NCBI GenBank assembly: GCA_041658785.1
Contig: JBAZZL010000008.1
Coordinates: 1 to 38,519 of the forward strand
Direction of reading: 5' to 3'
From: JAHJGG01 sp041658785
GTDB lineage: Bacteria > Patescibacteriota > Patescibacteriia > Magasanikbacterales > UBA922
Length of the DNA: 38,519 nt
The notes beneath the pieces are model-generated. The model was not told where the DNA came from. It saw only the letters and a program-made list of their open reading frames with translations, and made no database searches. Below are positions 23,658 to 31,259 of this stretch, one piece after another (positions within the stretch are counted from its first letter, which is position 1; every line of letters starts with the position of its first letter). Position numbers and translations under genes: made by a program.

Positions 23658-23900
23658 ATGAAGTACATTATTGGGATCATCGCCATTATAGCGGGCGCGT
23701 TGTTGATTATAAAAACCGATTGGTTTATTCAAAATTTTGGCACAAACGGTTGGGCGGAACAACATCTGGGCGCGAGCGGCGGGACAAGATTGCTGTATAA
23801 GTTGGTGGGATTGGCAATTATCTTTGTGGCGATGTTAGCAATTACCGGACTCCTTGGCAGTGTTATTCTGGGGATTTTTGGCAGATTATTCGGACTTTGA
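23658..23900 (+). CDS. small two-span membrane protein
   Basis: The 80-residue protein has two predicted transmembrane segments (about 2-19 YIIGIIAIIAGALLII and about 48-75 LVGLAIIFVAMLAITGLLGS, then a Gly/Phe-rich tail) joined by a loop containing WFIQNFGTNGWAEQHLGASGG. Family not identified with certainty; proteins of this shape occur in CPR genomes. Expression probably comes from the repeat copy 2 promoter. Confidence 0.7.
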   Translation: MKYIIGIIAIIAGALLIIKTDWFIQNFGTNGWAEQHLGASGGTRLLYKLVGLAIIFVAMLAITGLLGSVILGIFGRLFGL

Positions 23901-23931
23901 TTGTTTAATTGCCTAGCTATATGCAAGAATT

Positions 23932-24483
23932 ATGTATCATTCTGGCAATCAAATGATAGATCCATATTTATTGTTTGAGAAAGTCCGCTTGCAGTCAGGG
24001 ATGCATGCGGCTGATTTCGGATGCGGCCGAACCGGGCAGATTGTTTTTCCAGCGGCAAAAGTGGTGGGACCGGCAGGTCTTGTTTACGCGATAGATATAA
24101 TAAAAGACGTCTTGGAAATAATACGCAAGCGCGCGAAAACTTTTGGTTATAATTGCATCCAAACTGTTTGGACAAATCTGGAATGGGTGGGAAAGACCGC
24201 CATACCCCCCAAAAGTCTTGATGTAATTTTTATTGTAAATACGCTGGTAGAGTCGGATAATCGCCACGGCATTTTGGAAGAGGCATATCGTCTGCTAAAG
24301 GATAAGGCTCGCATGGTCATTGTGGATTGGTCGCGCAAGGGATTGAAGTTCGGGCCTCAGAATATGCGGTTTGTTGATTTTGAGGATATTATAAATTGGT
24401 CAAAGATACGGAATTTTGTCGTGCAAGAAGAATTTGACGCCGGACCATTTCATCGCGGGCTGGTATTGTACAAGCACGAATAA
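23932..24483 (+). CDS. class I SAM-dependent methyltransferase
   Basis: The 183-residue protein has the SAM-binding motif I ADFGCGRTGQIVFP (about 27-40), motif II VYAIDIIKDVLEI (acidic Asp about 55), and motif IV LDVIFIVNTLVESDNRHGILEEAYRLLK. This is a ubiE/methyltransf_11-like arrangement with no substrate-recognition domain, so the substrate cannot be named. The next downstream DNA is a MITE-like element. Confidence 0.82.
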   Translation: MYHSGNQMIDPYLLFEKVRLQSGMHAADFGCGRTGQIVFPAAKVVGPAGLVYAIDIIKDVLEIIRKRAKTFGYNCIQTVWTNLEWVGKTAIPPKSLDVIFIVNTLVESDNRHGILEEAYRLLKDKARMVIVDWSRKGLKFGPQNMRFVDFEDIINWSKIRNFVVQEEFDAGPFHRGLVLYKHE

Positions 24484-24485
24484 TA

Positions 24486-24609
24486 CTTACGGATAACGGA
24501 TAATCCTGATTTACGGATTTTTGTTGATTCGTATTATTTGTAAATTGGCATTCATCTGTAGATTGGAATCATTCAAATCTGTAAATCAGGATTATCCGTT
24601 ATCCGTAAG
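24486..24609. mobile_element. MITE-like element, family C, copy 1
   Basis: Terminal inverted repeats of 32 bp (24486-24517 and 24578-24609) match at about 31 positions; they contain CTTACGGATAACGGATAATC and its complement. The interior of 60 bp is unrelated. The right end stops 7 nt before the start codon of the YraN-like gene. Confidence 0.75.
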
Positions 24610-24616
24610 CAAACAT

Positions 24617-25021
24617 ATGAGCAGAACGGAGAAGCAAAAGATTGGCGATTGGGGCGAGGAACAGGCCGTTCTTTTTTTGTCCAGGCATAAATATAATATT
24701 GTTGACCGGAATTATTGTATTTATGAAAAAGGAAAAAAAGGCGGCGAGGTTGATATTGTCGCTTGGAATGATAAACATTATTTTGGGCGCACCCTGTGTT
24801 TTATTGAAGTGAAGACTCGCACTTATGGGGAAGGCAGCGCGGAACGAGCGACGCGAAAAAAAGAAAAGTTTTCCGCCTTTTTAAAGGCAGCTCGGCGATA
24901 TTGTCTGGATAAAAAGGTTGATATAAATAATACGCCGATTCAATTCGAACAGGTAAGCGTGTATGTCAACAATAGGACGAAAGAAGTGAAATTCAAGAAG
25001 TATGAGATACCGGTAGAATAA
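24617..25021 (+). CDS. YraN/UPF0102 family endonuclease-like protein
   Basis: The 134-residue protein starts MSRTEKQKIGDWGEEQAVLF and contains the restriction-endonuclease-fold core typical of UPF0102: GEEQAVLFL, GGEVDIVAWNDKHY (Asp of the active site) and LCFIEVKTRTYGEGSAE (E-x-K). Function is unsettled; a role in recombination or DNA processing is suspected for the family. The frame is open through the MITE upstream, but the domain begins at this ATG. Confidence 0.85.
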   Translation: MSRTEKQKIGDWGEEQAVLFLSRHKYNIVDRNYCIYEKGKKGGEVDIVAWNDKHYFGRTLCFIEVKTRTYGEGSAERATRKKEKFSAFLKAARRYCLDKKVDINNTPIQFEQVSVYVNNRTKEVKFKKYEIPVE

Positions 25022-25054
25022 AATAGTAAAATAGACAGTGTCAATTCGTTATCC

Positions 25055-25084
25055 TTGACAAGTATATATTGTATATGTTATTAT
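25055..25084 (+). promoter_or_regulatory. nusA promoter
   Basis: TTGACA (25055-25060) and TATTAT (25079-25084) with an 18-bp spacer. CCTTGACAAGTATATATT here is 17/18 identical to the promoter start at 31223. Confidence 0.65.
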
Positions 25085-25099
25085 CATATTGGTTATAAG

Positions 25100-25127
25100 G
25101 TAGTCTCAATAGACTGCTTTTTATTTT
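25100..25127 (+). terminator. terminator-like hairpin in the nusA leader (possible attenuator)
   Basis: GTAGTCT (25100-25106) pairs with AGACTGC (25111-25117; one G-U) over CAAT, followed by TTTTTATTTT. It lies about 10 nt after the predicted transcription start and 18 nt before the nusA ATG, so it could terminate transcription before the gene. Confidence 0.6.
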
Positions 25128-25144
25128 ATCAAATAATAAAATAT

Positions 25145-26560
25145 ATGGCTTCAGAAGTAACAAAAATGATCCAAATAATCTGTGAAGAAAAAAATCTTAA
25201 TTATGATATTGTTATGGAAGCGGTAGAATCGGCTTTGGCGGCCGCTTATCGCAAGGACTTTGGCAATCGGCAGCAGAATATCAAGCTAAAATTTGATCCT
25301 GAAATCGGCAGCATGCAAGCGTGGGATATAAAAGAAGTTACCGAGGATTACAGCGATGAAGAATTGGAAAAAGCGCAGGAGAAGCTTTCTTCCAGGCGCG
25401 AAAAAGCAAGGACGGAACGCCGGGAGTTGGCAGAAGAAGAAATGGCAGATTTAATTCGATTTAATCCCAAAACGCAAATCATGCTGAGCCTCGCCAAAGA
25501 AATCAAGAAAGATGCCAAGATCGGCGATGTGCTGGAAATAGTTTTGGAGATTCCAGGCGATTTTGGCCGAATGGCGGCGCAGACCGCAAAGCAAGTCATC
25601 ATCCAAAAGCTTCGCGAAGCAGAACGCAATGTAGTATTTGGCGATTTCAAAGAACAAGAGGGGCGGGTTGTCCAAGGTATTGTGCAGCGGCGCGACAAAT
25701 CAGGCTCGATTATTGTGGATCTGGGCAAGATCACCGGCATTCTTCCTGCCGGCGGGCAGATTCAAAGAGAACAATATCGCCCCGGCATCCGTTTGCCTTT
25801 TCTTTTGGCCTCGGTAGAAATGAGTTCACGCGGCCCGGAGATTTTGCTTTCTCGATCTGACAAGCGGATGGTAGAGGTTATTTTTTCACAAGAAATTCCA
25901 GAAGTTGAGTCAGGCGAGGTGGTAATAAAAGGAATCGCTCGCGATCCGGGCAATCGTTCCAAAGTGGCGGTATTTACCGGCGAAGACACGATTGATCCGA
26001 TTGGATCATGTATTGGACAGCGCGGCAGCCGTATTACGACGATTATTGAAAGTCTGGGCGGAGAGAAGATAGATGTGATTCAGTTTAGCGATGATTCAGC
26101 TGAATTTATAAAAAACGCGCTGTCACCCGCGAAAATCAGTAAAGTTGCGCTTAATGAAAAAAAGAAAGAGGCAGCAGCTTATGTGGCGGACGATCAATTC
26201 TCGCTGGCTATTGGACGCAATGGCCAGAATGTCCGCTTGGCTGCCGCGCTTACCGGCTGGACCATCAATATTACGCAAGAAGGCGAAGAGGAGCGGGCGG
26301 CCAGCAGCGCTGGCCAAGATGGAGAAAAAGAAAAAGAAAGCGCTAACAGTTACATTTCCATGAAAGTTTCAGAATTAAAAGAACTTTTGAAAGAGAAGGG
26401 CTTGCCGGTTTCCGGGAAAAAAGATGAACTGGTCAAGAGGCTGGAATCCGGCGGAGAAGAAAAAAAGGATCAAAGCGGCGAGGTTGAGAAAGAAGAAAGC
26501 GACACAAAGTCTAGAGAGCCAGAGATTGAAGATATTGGCAAAGGGGACGTTCATAAGTAG
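25145..26560 (+). CDS. nusA: transcription termination/antitermination factor NusA with C-terminal SAP motif
   Basis: The 471-residue protein has the N-terminal RNA-polymerase-binding domain (MASEVTKMIQIICEEKNLNYDIV), which carries a charged helical stretch (about 75-115). An S1 domain (EGRVVQGIVQRRDKSGSIIVDLGKITGILP, about 178-210) and KH domains (CIGQRGSRITTIIESLGGEKIDVI; FSLAIGRNGQNVRLAAALTGW) follow. Instead of proteobacterial AR repeats it ends with a SAP-like helix pair (SMKVSELKELLKEKGLPV, then SGKKDELVKRLES) and an acidic tail. SAP motifs bind DNA or RNA. Start at 25145 because homology begins there; the frame is open upstream. Leader hairpin suggests autoregulation. Confidence 0.95.
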   Translation: MASEVTKMIQIICEEKNLNYDIVMEAVESALAAAYRKDFGNRQQNIKLKFDPEIGSMQAWDIKEVTEDYSDEELEKAQEKLSSRREKARTERRELAEEEMADLIRFNPKTQIMLSLAKEIKKDAKIGDVLEIVLEIPGDFGRMAAQTAKQVIIQKLREAERNVVFGDFKEQEGRVVQGIVQRRDKSGSIIVDLGKITGILPAGGQIQREQYRPGIRLPFLLASVEMSSRGPEILLSRSDKRMVEVIFSQEIPEVESGEVVIKGIARDPGNRSKVAVFTGEDTIDPIGSCIGQRGSRITTIIESLGGEKIDVIQFSDDSAEFIKNALSPAKISKVALNEKKKEAAAYVADDQFSLAIGRNGQNVRLAAALTGWTINITQEGEEERAASSAGQDGEKEKESANSYISMKVSELKELLKEKGLPVSGKKDELVKRLESGGEEKKDQSGEVEKEESDTKSREPEIEDIGKGDVHK

Positions 26561-26607
26561 CCTGTCTTAAGATACGGGACTGTCGCCGAATGCCATTTTA
26601 TCATAAA

Positions 26608-26724
26608 TTTGTCATTCCCGCGGAGGCGGGAATCCAGAAACATGGCTAATTTATAAGACGAGGCGACTGGATTCCCGCCTCCGCGGGAATGACAAATGAT
26701 GACGTTTCGTAATTCAAAGAAATT
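26608..26724. mobile_element. MITE-like element, family A, copy 2 (left end lost)
   Basis: A perfect 30-bp inverted repeat (26608-26637 and 26667-26696), each arm itself palindromic around CCCGCGGAGGCGGG, is followed by the family A right end GTTTCGTAATTCAAAGAAAT (from 26704). No left terminal repeat is seen. It separates nusA from the yidC promoter. Confidence 0.7.
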
Positions 26725-26737
26725 ATGTATTCTTTTC

Positions 26738-26766
26738 TTGATTAGTTTTGTCCCCTTTGCTATACT
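26738..26766 (+). promoter_or_regulatory. yidC promoter
   Basis: TTGATT (26738-26743) and TATACT (26761-26766) are separated by exactly 17 bp. The start of transcription is expected near 26773, leaving a leader of about 32 nt. Confidence 0.7.
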
Positions 26767-26804
26767 TTTCACGCCAATTAACTACTAAATCAATTAACTC
26801 TTTT

Positions 26805-27557
26805 ATGGCAGAATTATTCAAGACTATTCTTTATCAGCCGATTTTCAATATTTTTGTCGGCCTTTACAATATTATTCCAGATGTCGGCATTGTCATTCTT
26901 ATTATGACGGTGGCAATCAAGGGCGTTCTTTGGCCGATGACCAAAAAATCAATTGAAGCGCAAAAATCAATGACTGATTTACAGCCGAAACTGAACGCGC
27001 TGAAAGAAAAGCACAAAGGCGATCAGCAGGCGCTGGCGCAGGAGACAATGAAACTGTACAAAGAAAATAAAGTCAATCCGCTAGGTTCTTGTCTGCCCAT
27101 TCTTATCCAACTTCCTATTTTTGTCGCTCTATATTTGGTTTTACGCGATGGCTTTGGAGAAGTCAAGTTTGATTTGCTTTATTCTTTTATCGGCAATCCA
27201 GGAAAAATTAATCCGATTTCATTGGGCATAGTTGATTTATCCAAGACAAATTGGATCTTGGCATTAGCGGCTGGCGGAGCGCAGTTTTGGCAGGCAAAGT
27301 CAATGAACCTAAAGAGGCCGCCAAAAACAGCGGGTGAAGGCGGTAAAGACGAGAGCATGATGGCGATGATGAACAAGCAGATGCTTTATCTGATGCCATT
27401 TTTAACGGTCATTATCAGCATCAAACTTCCGGGCGGCGTGGCGCTTTATTGGTTCCTTTCCACACTGCTGACCGTGATTCAGCAAATGATGCTTTTCAAA
27501 AAAAAAGATAATGGCGGCCCTGGGGGCGATTCGGTGATTGAAGGCAAGGTGGTATGA
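26805..27557 (+). CDS. yidC: YidC/Oxa1 membrane protein insertase (short form)
   Basis: The 250-residue insertase places membrane proteins in the inner membrane, with or without SecYEG. It lacks the large periplasmic domain of Proteobacteria. Features: first span VGIVILIMTVAIKGVLWPM, the cytosolic coiled hairpin EAQKSMTDLQPKLNALKEKH, NPLGSCLPILIQLPIFVALYLVLRDGF, a later span after TNWILALAAGG, and LPGGVALYWFLSTLLTVIQQ. The start at 26805 follows from homology and the promoter. The tail is basic and short. Downstream is an 8-bp tandem array. Confidence 0.95.
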   Translation: MAELFKTILYQPIFNIFVGLYNIIPDVGIVILIMTVAIKGVLWPMTKKSIEAQKSMTDLQPKLNALKEKHKGDQQALAQETMKLYKENKVNPLGSCLPILIQLPIFVALYLVLRDGFGEVKFDLLYSFIGNPGKINPISLGIVDLSKTNWILALAAGGAQFWQAKSMNLKRPPKTAGEGGKDESMMAMMNKQMLYLMPFLTVIISIKLPGGVALYWFLSTLLTVIQQMMLFKKKDNGGPGGDSVIEGKVV

Positions 27558-27564
27558 TGCAAAA

Positions 27565-27700
27565 GTGCTTAAGTGCTTAAGTGCTTAAGTGCTTAAGTGC
27601 TTAAGTGCTTAAGTGCTTAAGTGCTTAAGTGTTTAAGTGTTTAAGTGCTTAAGTGCTTAAGTGCTTAAGTGCTTAAGTGCTTAAGTGCTTAAGTGTTTAA
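27565..27700 (+). repeat. 8-bp tandem repeat, 17 copies
   Basis: GTGCTTAA is repeated 17 times without interruption; three units are the variant GTGTTTAA. It lies 7 nt after the yidC stop. Copy number is likely to vary between strains. Confidence 0.95.
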
Positions 27701-27742
27701 AGGATTCGTGATATAATGAAATCATAGCGAATTTTCACAACG

Positions 27743-27906
27743 AATTACGAAACTCCTAAAATTGTCATCAAATTGTCATTCCAGTGGAGGCGGGAATCCA
27801 GTCGCAAGGTGAATTTGACTTGATTACTGGATTCCCGCCGGAGTTTATCCTCGCACAGGCGGGGGCGGGAATGACAAAAATCGACATTTTGTAATTCAAA
27901 GAAACT
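27743..27906. mobile_element. MITE-like element, family A, copy 3
   Basis: Left end AATTACGAAAC (27743-27753) and right end TTTTGTAATTCAAAGAAACT (to 27906) enclose GTCATTCC...GGCGGGAATCCAG and its inverse, here with an extra segment near GGAGTTTATCCTCGCACAGG. Its right end is 12 bp before the PRC-barrel gene. Confidence 0.65.
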
Positions 27907-27918
27907 AATATATATTGT

Positions 27919-28215
27919 ATGCGCATAACATCAAAACAACTGAAGCATCTCGACGTAGTGACCGTATCCGGACAAGAGCTGGGGCATGTCCGCGATTTTG
28001 TTTTTGAAATTGATGGGCAGTTGATCGCGCAGTATATCGTGAAACAATCCAAATGGAGCGCAAAGAGTTATATTATTAACCGGGATCAAGTAGTAAGATT
28101 TGCAGAATATAAAATGATTGTAGATGATAATGTCGCTCGGGAAGAAATGAAAAGAGTTAAGAGCGAAAAAGCAGAGGTAAAAGCAGAGCCGGCTTTGATG
28201 AGAAAAGAGACATAA
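27919..28215 (+). CDS. PRC-barrel domain protein
   Basis: The 98-residue protein consists of a single PRC-barrel (about 1-75: LDVVTVSGQELGHVRDFVFE, then IDGQLIAQYIVKQSK and YIINRDQVVRFAEYKMIVDD) and a charged tail. The domain occurs in the RNA-maturation factor RimM and in photosynthetic reaction centre H subunits; free-standing versions are of unknown function. It is cytosolic. Confidence 0.82.
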   Translation: MRITSKQLKHLDVVTVSGQELGHVRDFVFEIDGQLIAQYIVKQSKWSAKSYIINRDQVVRFAEYKMIVDDNVAREEMKRVKSEKAEVKAEPALMRKET

Positions 28216-28304
28216 GAGATGTCTGCCCCCTCCGCTCAGGATGACGTAAAAGTATCACTCAAAAGTGTAAACAACGCTATTAGATCTTACATCTTACATC
28301 TTAT

Positions 28305-28381
28305 TCTATTAAGATTCAGCTAAAAAACGATCTTTAGCTGCGGGGTATTATCCGGAATTTGAATAGCAATTGAGTATAATA
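28305..28381 (-). repeat. diverged inverted copy of the 127-bp promoter repeat
   Basis: On the minus strand it reads TATACTCAATTGCTATTCAA, then ATTCCGGATAATACCCCGCAGCT, closely matching the start of the 127-bp repeats. The next part is replaced by an 8-bp hairpin CAGCTAAA/TTTAGCTG. Conservation of the -10 region and the CCGCAGCT start site suggests a shared promoter function. Confidence 0.65.
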
Positions 28382-28396
28382 AAAAAATGAAAGAAA

Positions 28397-28424
28397 AAAA
28401 CTGTCCAGTTGGACAGTTTTATTT
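28397..28424. terminator. bidirectional intrinsic terminator
   Basis: AAAACTGTCC, AGTT and GGACAGTTTT form a perfect stem with A-run and T-run on either side. It separates the PRC-barrel region from the next gene. Confidence 0.75.
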
Positions 28425-28454
28425 TTTCCAACAAATTTGCTATCCTACCATAAT

Positions 28455-29402
28455 ATGGAAGAGAGATTAAAACAATCCATATTGCAGACATTGGCCTATT
28501 TTGATATTTTTGATCATCCCCTGACCAAAGAAGAGCTGCGGCGGTGGCATTATGGCGTTGCTTTTCAACTTTTGTACAGTGATTTTCTTATGTGGCTGGA
28601 CACAATGACGAAAGCAGGATTATTTGGTTGTAAACACGGCTATTATTTTTTGCTTGGCAGAGAAGAAATTGTCGCGCAAAGGGAGAGGCGAATTCAATTG
28701 GTTGAGAAAAAGATGAAAATCGCCATTAGAGGAATCAAAAAAATCCGTTGGACGCCTTTTGTGCGGGCGGTATTTGTATGCAATACTTTGTCCGGTGGTT
28801 ATACTACGGAAGAAAGCGATATTGATGTGTTTGTAATTGTGAAAAACGGACGTTTGTGGCTGGCGAGATTGCAAGCAACCCTGATACTAATTCTGTCTGG
28901 CTTGCGCCGGAACAAGAAAAAAAGCAAAGACAGAATTTGTTTAAGTTTTTACGCGGCAGATAATTATTTAGATTTGTCAACTGTTTCTATTGACAAGCCG
29001 GACATTTATCTGATGTACTGGATCAGCCAGCTTGTTCCAGTCTATGATCCGGATAATTTACATAATGATATATCAAAAAAAAATCAATGGATAAAAGAAT
29101 ATTTATCAAACGCGCTCCAGCCTTATGATCTATTGTCTAAGTGGAGAGTAGACGACAGTCGGCTATCCGGCGCTGTCAAAAGAATGTTTGAAAAAATGTG
29201 GGCTGGGGCATCTGGTAATTTTTTGGAATCACAAGCCAAAGGAGTCCAGCGAGCAAAGATGAAAATGAATTTTGGCAGCGTGAAGGACGAACCAGACACG
29301 CGGGTTGTCATCTCTGATTCAATGCTAAAGTTTCATGAGAATGACCGGAGGAAAGAGTATAAAGAACGGTGGCTGTCGATCTGCCGCAGACATAATGTTT
29401 GA
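28455..29402 (+). CDS. nucleotidyltransferase-like protein
   Basis: The 315-residue protein starts MEERLKQSILQTLAYFDIFDHPLTKEELRRW, a helical, possibly winged-helix N-terminus (about 1-85). A polymerase-beta-like nucleotidyltransferase core follows: VCNTLSGGYTTEESDIDVFVIVKNGRLW (about 110-137), with the D-x-D pair in SDIDVFVI. The usual GS of the GSxxxG motif appears as SGG. The C-terminal part (about 150-300) is unrecognised. No partner HEPN gene is adjacent. The substrate is unknown. Confidence 0.7.
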   Translation: MEERLKQSILQTLAYFDIFDHPLTKEELRRWHYGVAFQLLYSDFLMWLDTMTKAGLFGCKHGYYFLLGREEIVAQRERRIQLVEKKMKIAIRGIKKIRWTPFVRAVFVCNTLSGGYTTEESDIDVFVIVKNGRLWLARLQATLILILSGLRRNKKKSKDRICLSFYAADNYLDLSTVSIDKPDIYLMYWISQLVPVYDPDNLHNDISKKNQWIKEYLSNALQPYDLLSKWRVDDSRLSGAVKRMFEKMWAGASGNFLESQAKGVQRAKMKMNFGSVKDEPDTRVVISDSMLKFHENDRRKEYKERWLSICRRHNV

Positions 29403-29555
29403 GAAATTGGTGATTGGAAATTAGAAATTAGAAAATAGAAACTGGAAAATAGAAACTGGAAAATAGAAACTGGAAATTGGAAACTGGAAATTGGAAACTG
29501 GAAATTAGAAACTGGAAATTGGAAACTGGAAATTGGAAACTGGTGATTAGTTTAT
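29403..29555 (+). repeat. degenerate GAAACTGGAAATT tandem array
   Basis: Units of about 13-15 bp made of GGAAACT and GGAAATT words fill the DNA right after the stop codon. An inverted counterpart (TTTCCAATTTCTAATTTTTA words) lies at about 29734-29800, so the two can pair around the MITE between them. Confidence 0.8.
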
Positions 29556-29556
29556 A

Positions 29557-29719
29557 AATTACTGTGAATTACGAAACAGACGTAAACTGTCATTCCCGCC
29601 CCCGCCTGCGCGAGGATGAACTCCGGCGGGAATCCAATCGTTCTCTTATTTTAGCCAAATTCTGGATTCCCGCCTCCGCGGGAATGACAAATAATGACGT
29701 TTCGTAATTCAAAGTAATT
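29557..29719. mobile_element. MITE-like element, family A, copy 4
   Basis: Both ends are present: AATTACTGTGAATTACGAAA (29557) and GTTTCGTAATTCAAAGTAAT (29699). Inside are the GTCATTCCCGCC and GGCGGGAATCC arms with their inverse near 29662-29690. About 163 bp. Confidence 0.8.
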
Positions 29720-29801
29720 CAAAGAATTCACTTGTTAATTTCCAATTTCTAATTTTTAATTTCCAATCACTAATTTCTATTTTCCAATTTCCAATTACAT
29801 T

Positions 29802-31145
29802 ATGTTTCATTGGTTTAGAAAATTAACCTCCGCCAACCTGCTCAAGTTTGGCCTCGGGCTGTTTCTTTTTTTGTTGCCTTGGCCAACCATTTGGATTTAT
29901 CAGGAACGATATCTAAACGGCGCGAAGTGGGAGCAGGGGACGCTTGGTTTTTATGGAACGGAAATATTATTATGGTTGAGTATCGGGTTATTTATCGTCT
30001 GGTATTGGAAAAATTTCAAATTGCAAGCCGCAAACAACAAATTCAAACTGACTAGAGATAGAGTTTTTGTATTTTCAATATTTCTTTTTGTGCTTTATTT
30101 ATTTTTATCTATATTTTGGGCTATTGATGCTGCTGTCGCTCTTCAGCAGGCGCTCCATGTCACGGAGGCGTTCTTGCTTTTTTTTATGTTATATCTCGGC
30201 CCTTTGCGGTTTGCGCCGGCCGCTGTCTGGTTTATAGCCGGCGCAACGATCCAGAGTATTTTGGGAATTTGGCAGTTTTTGGCGCAATCAACATTTGCGT
30301 TGAAGTGGCTTGGATTAGTCAGCCACCCGGTGTGGGAAGCGGGCACATCAGTAGTATCTTCGCCTGAAATCGGCCGATGGCTTAGAGCCTATGGATCTTT
30401 TTCTCATCCCAATGTATTCGGCGGTTATCTGGCCATTTCTATTTTGGTTACCTCGGTTTTATTATTGCGAGTTAAAAGCCAGGGAATAAAATACCGATTG
30501 TTGATTGCTGCCTCCTTTATTTTGCAAGTGGCCGCTTTATTTTTTACATTCAGCCGGTCGGCATGGATTGCCGCAGCCGTGGCAGCGGTATTTCATGCTT
30601 ATCTGATCAAAAGCCGAAGCAGTTATAGCCATTCCGGTTTATCTTTGATTTTGACGGCATTTGTTTTGTCAATAATCGGGCTCACATTATTTTTTCCTCT
30701 CGCTCAAACTCGTTTCGCGCGTAATTCAATCTCAGAGTGGAGATCAACCGAAGAGAGGATTCTCGGTTATGAAGAAGCGTTGGAGTTATTCAAAAAGAAA
30801 CCATGGTTTGGCGCGGGAGTTGGCAATTATACTGCTGCGCTTCATCAGTTGCACCCTTCGCAGCCTGGCTGGGAATATCAGCCAGTTCATAATGTTTTTT
30901 TTCTGGTAGCGGTTGAGACAGGCATGGCCGGGGTAATATTGTTGGCAATCATTTTTTGGGCTTTTTGCGCTTTACATTCCATTTTTTTCAGTTTAGACGC
31001 CAAAGCAGTACTGCTTTTTATTTTATTTTTTTTGTCTTTGCTGTTTTTTGACCATTATCTTTTTTCTTCTTATGTCGGGCTTTTGTTTACTGCCGTATTT
31101 TTGAGTATATTTTTGCGGATACATCCCAGAATCCTCCACAGATAG
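29802..31145 (+). CDS. O-antigen ligase / polymerase-like membrane protein (Wzy_C family)
   Basis: The 447-residue protein has about ten to twelve predicted transmembrane segments. The family signature is the large periplasmic loop with GSFSHPNVFGGYLA (about 195-208), FTFSRSAWIAAAVAA (about 248-262) and KKPWFGAGVGNY (about 328-339). Members polymerise or ligate lipid-linked glycans; in a CPR cell a surface polysaccharide or glycoprotein is the likely product. No neighbouring glycosyltransferases are seen. Confidence 0.85.
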   Translation: MFHWFRKLTSANLLKFGLGLFLFLLPWPTIWIYQERYLNGAKWEQGTLGFYGTEILLWLSIGLFIVWYWKNFKLQAANNKFKLTRDRVFVFSIFLFVLYLFLSIFWAIDAAVALQQALHVTEAFLLFFMLYLGPLRFAPAAVWFIAGATIQSILGIWQFLAQSTFALKWLGLVSHPVWEAGTSVVSSPEIGRWLRAYGSFSHPNVFGGYLAISILVTSVLLLRVKSQGIKYRLLIAASFILQVAALFFTFSRSAWIAAAVAAVFHAYLIKSRSSYSHSGLSLILTAFVLSIIGLTLFFPLAQTRFARNSISEWRSTEERILGYEEALELFKKKPWFGAGVGNYTAALHQLHPSQPGWEYQPVHNVFFLVAVETGMAGVILLAIIFWAFCALHSIFFSLDAKAVLLFILFFLSLLFFDHYLFSSYVGLLFTAVFLSIFLRIHPRILHR

Positions 31146-31185
31146 TTAACAGTTAATCTACAGTTAATCCACGCGTTATAGCGGT

Positions 31186-31212
31186 AATGGCTTATTTAAG
31201 CCATTTTTTTTA
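31186..31212 (+). terminator. intrinsic terminator after the Wzy-like gene
   Basis: AATGGCTTA (31186-31194), TT and TAAGCCATT (31197-31205) form a perfect 9-bp stem followed by T-rich DNA. Confidence 0.8.
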
Positions 31213-31224
31213 TTTTATTAAGCC

Positions 31225-31253
31225 TTGACAAGTATGTATTATAATAGGATAAT
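31225..31253 (+). promoter_or_regulatory. promoter upstream of a candidate ncRNA
   Basis: TTGACA (31225-31230) and GATAAT (31248-31253) with a 17-bp spacer; expected start near 31260. The flanking bases match the nusA promoter. Confidence 0.7.
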
Positions 31254-31259
31254 ACATCT

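Noticed and set aside
27565..27700. CRISPR or iteron array
   Set aside because: Units are 8 bp and contiguous, without spacers and without a replication initiator gene nearby.
28388..28474. 28-residue leader-peptide-like frame through the terminator at 28397-28424
   Set aside because: No run of regulatory codons and no alternative antiterminator pairing was seen; the frame is probably chance.
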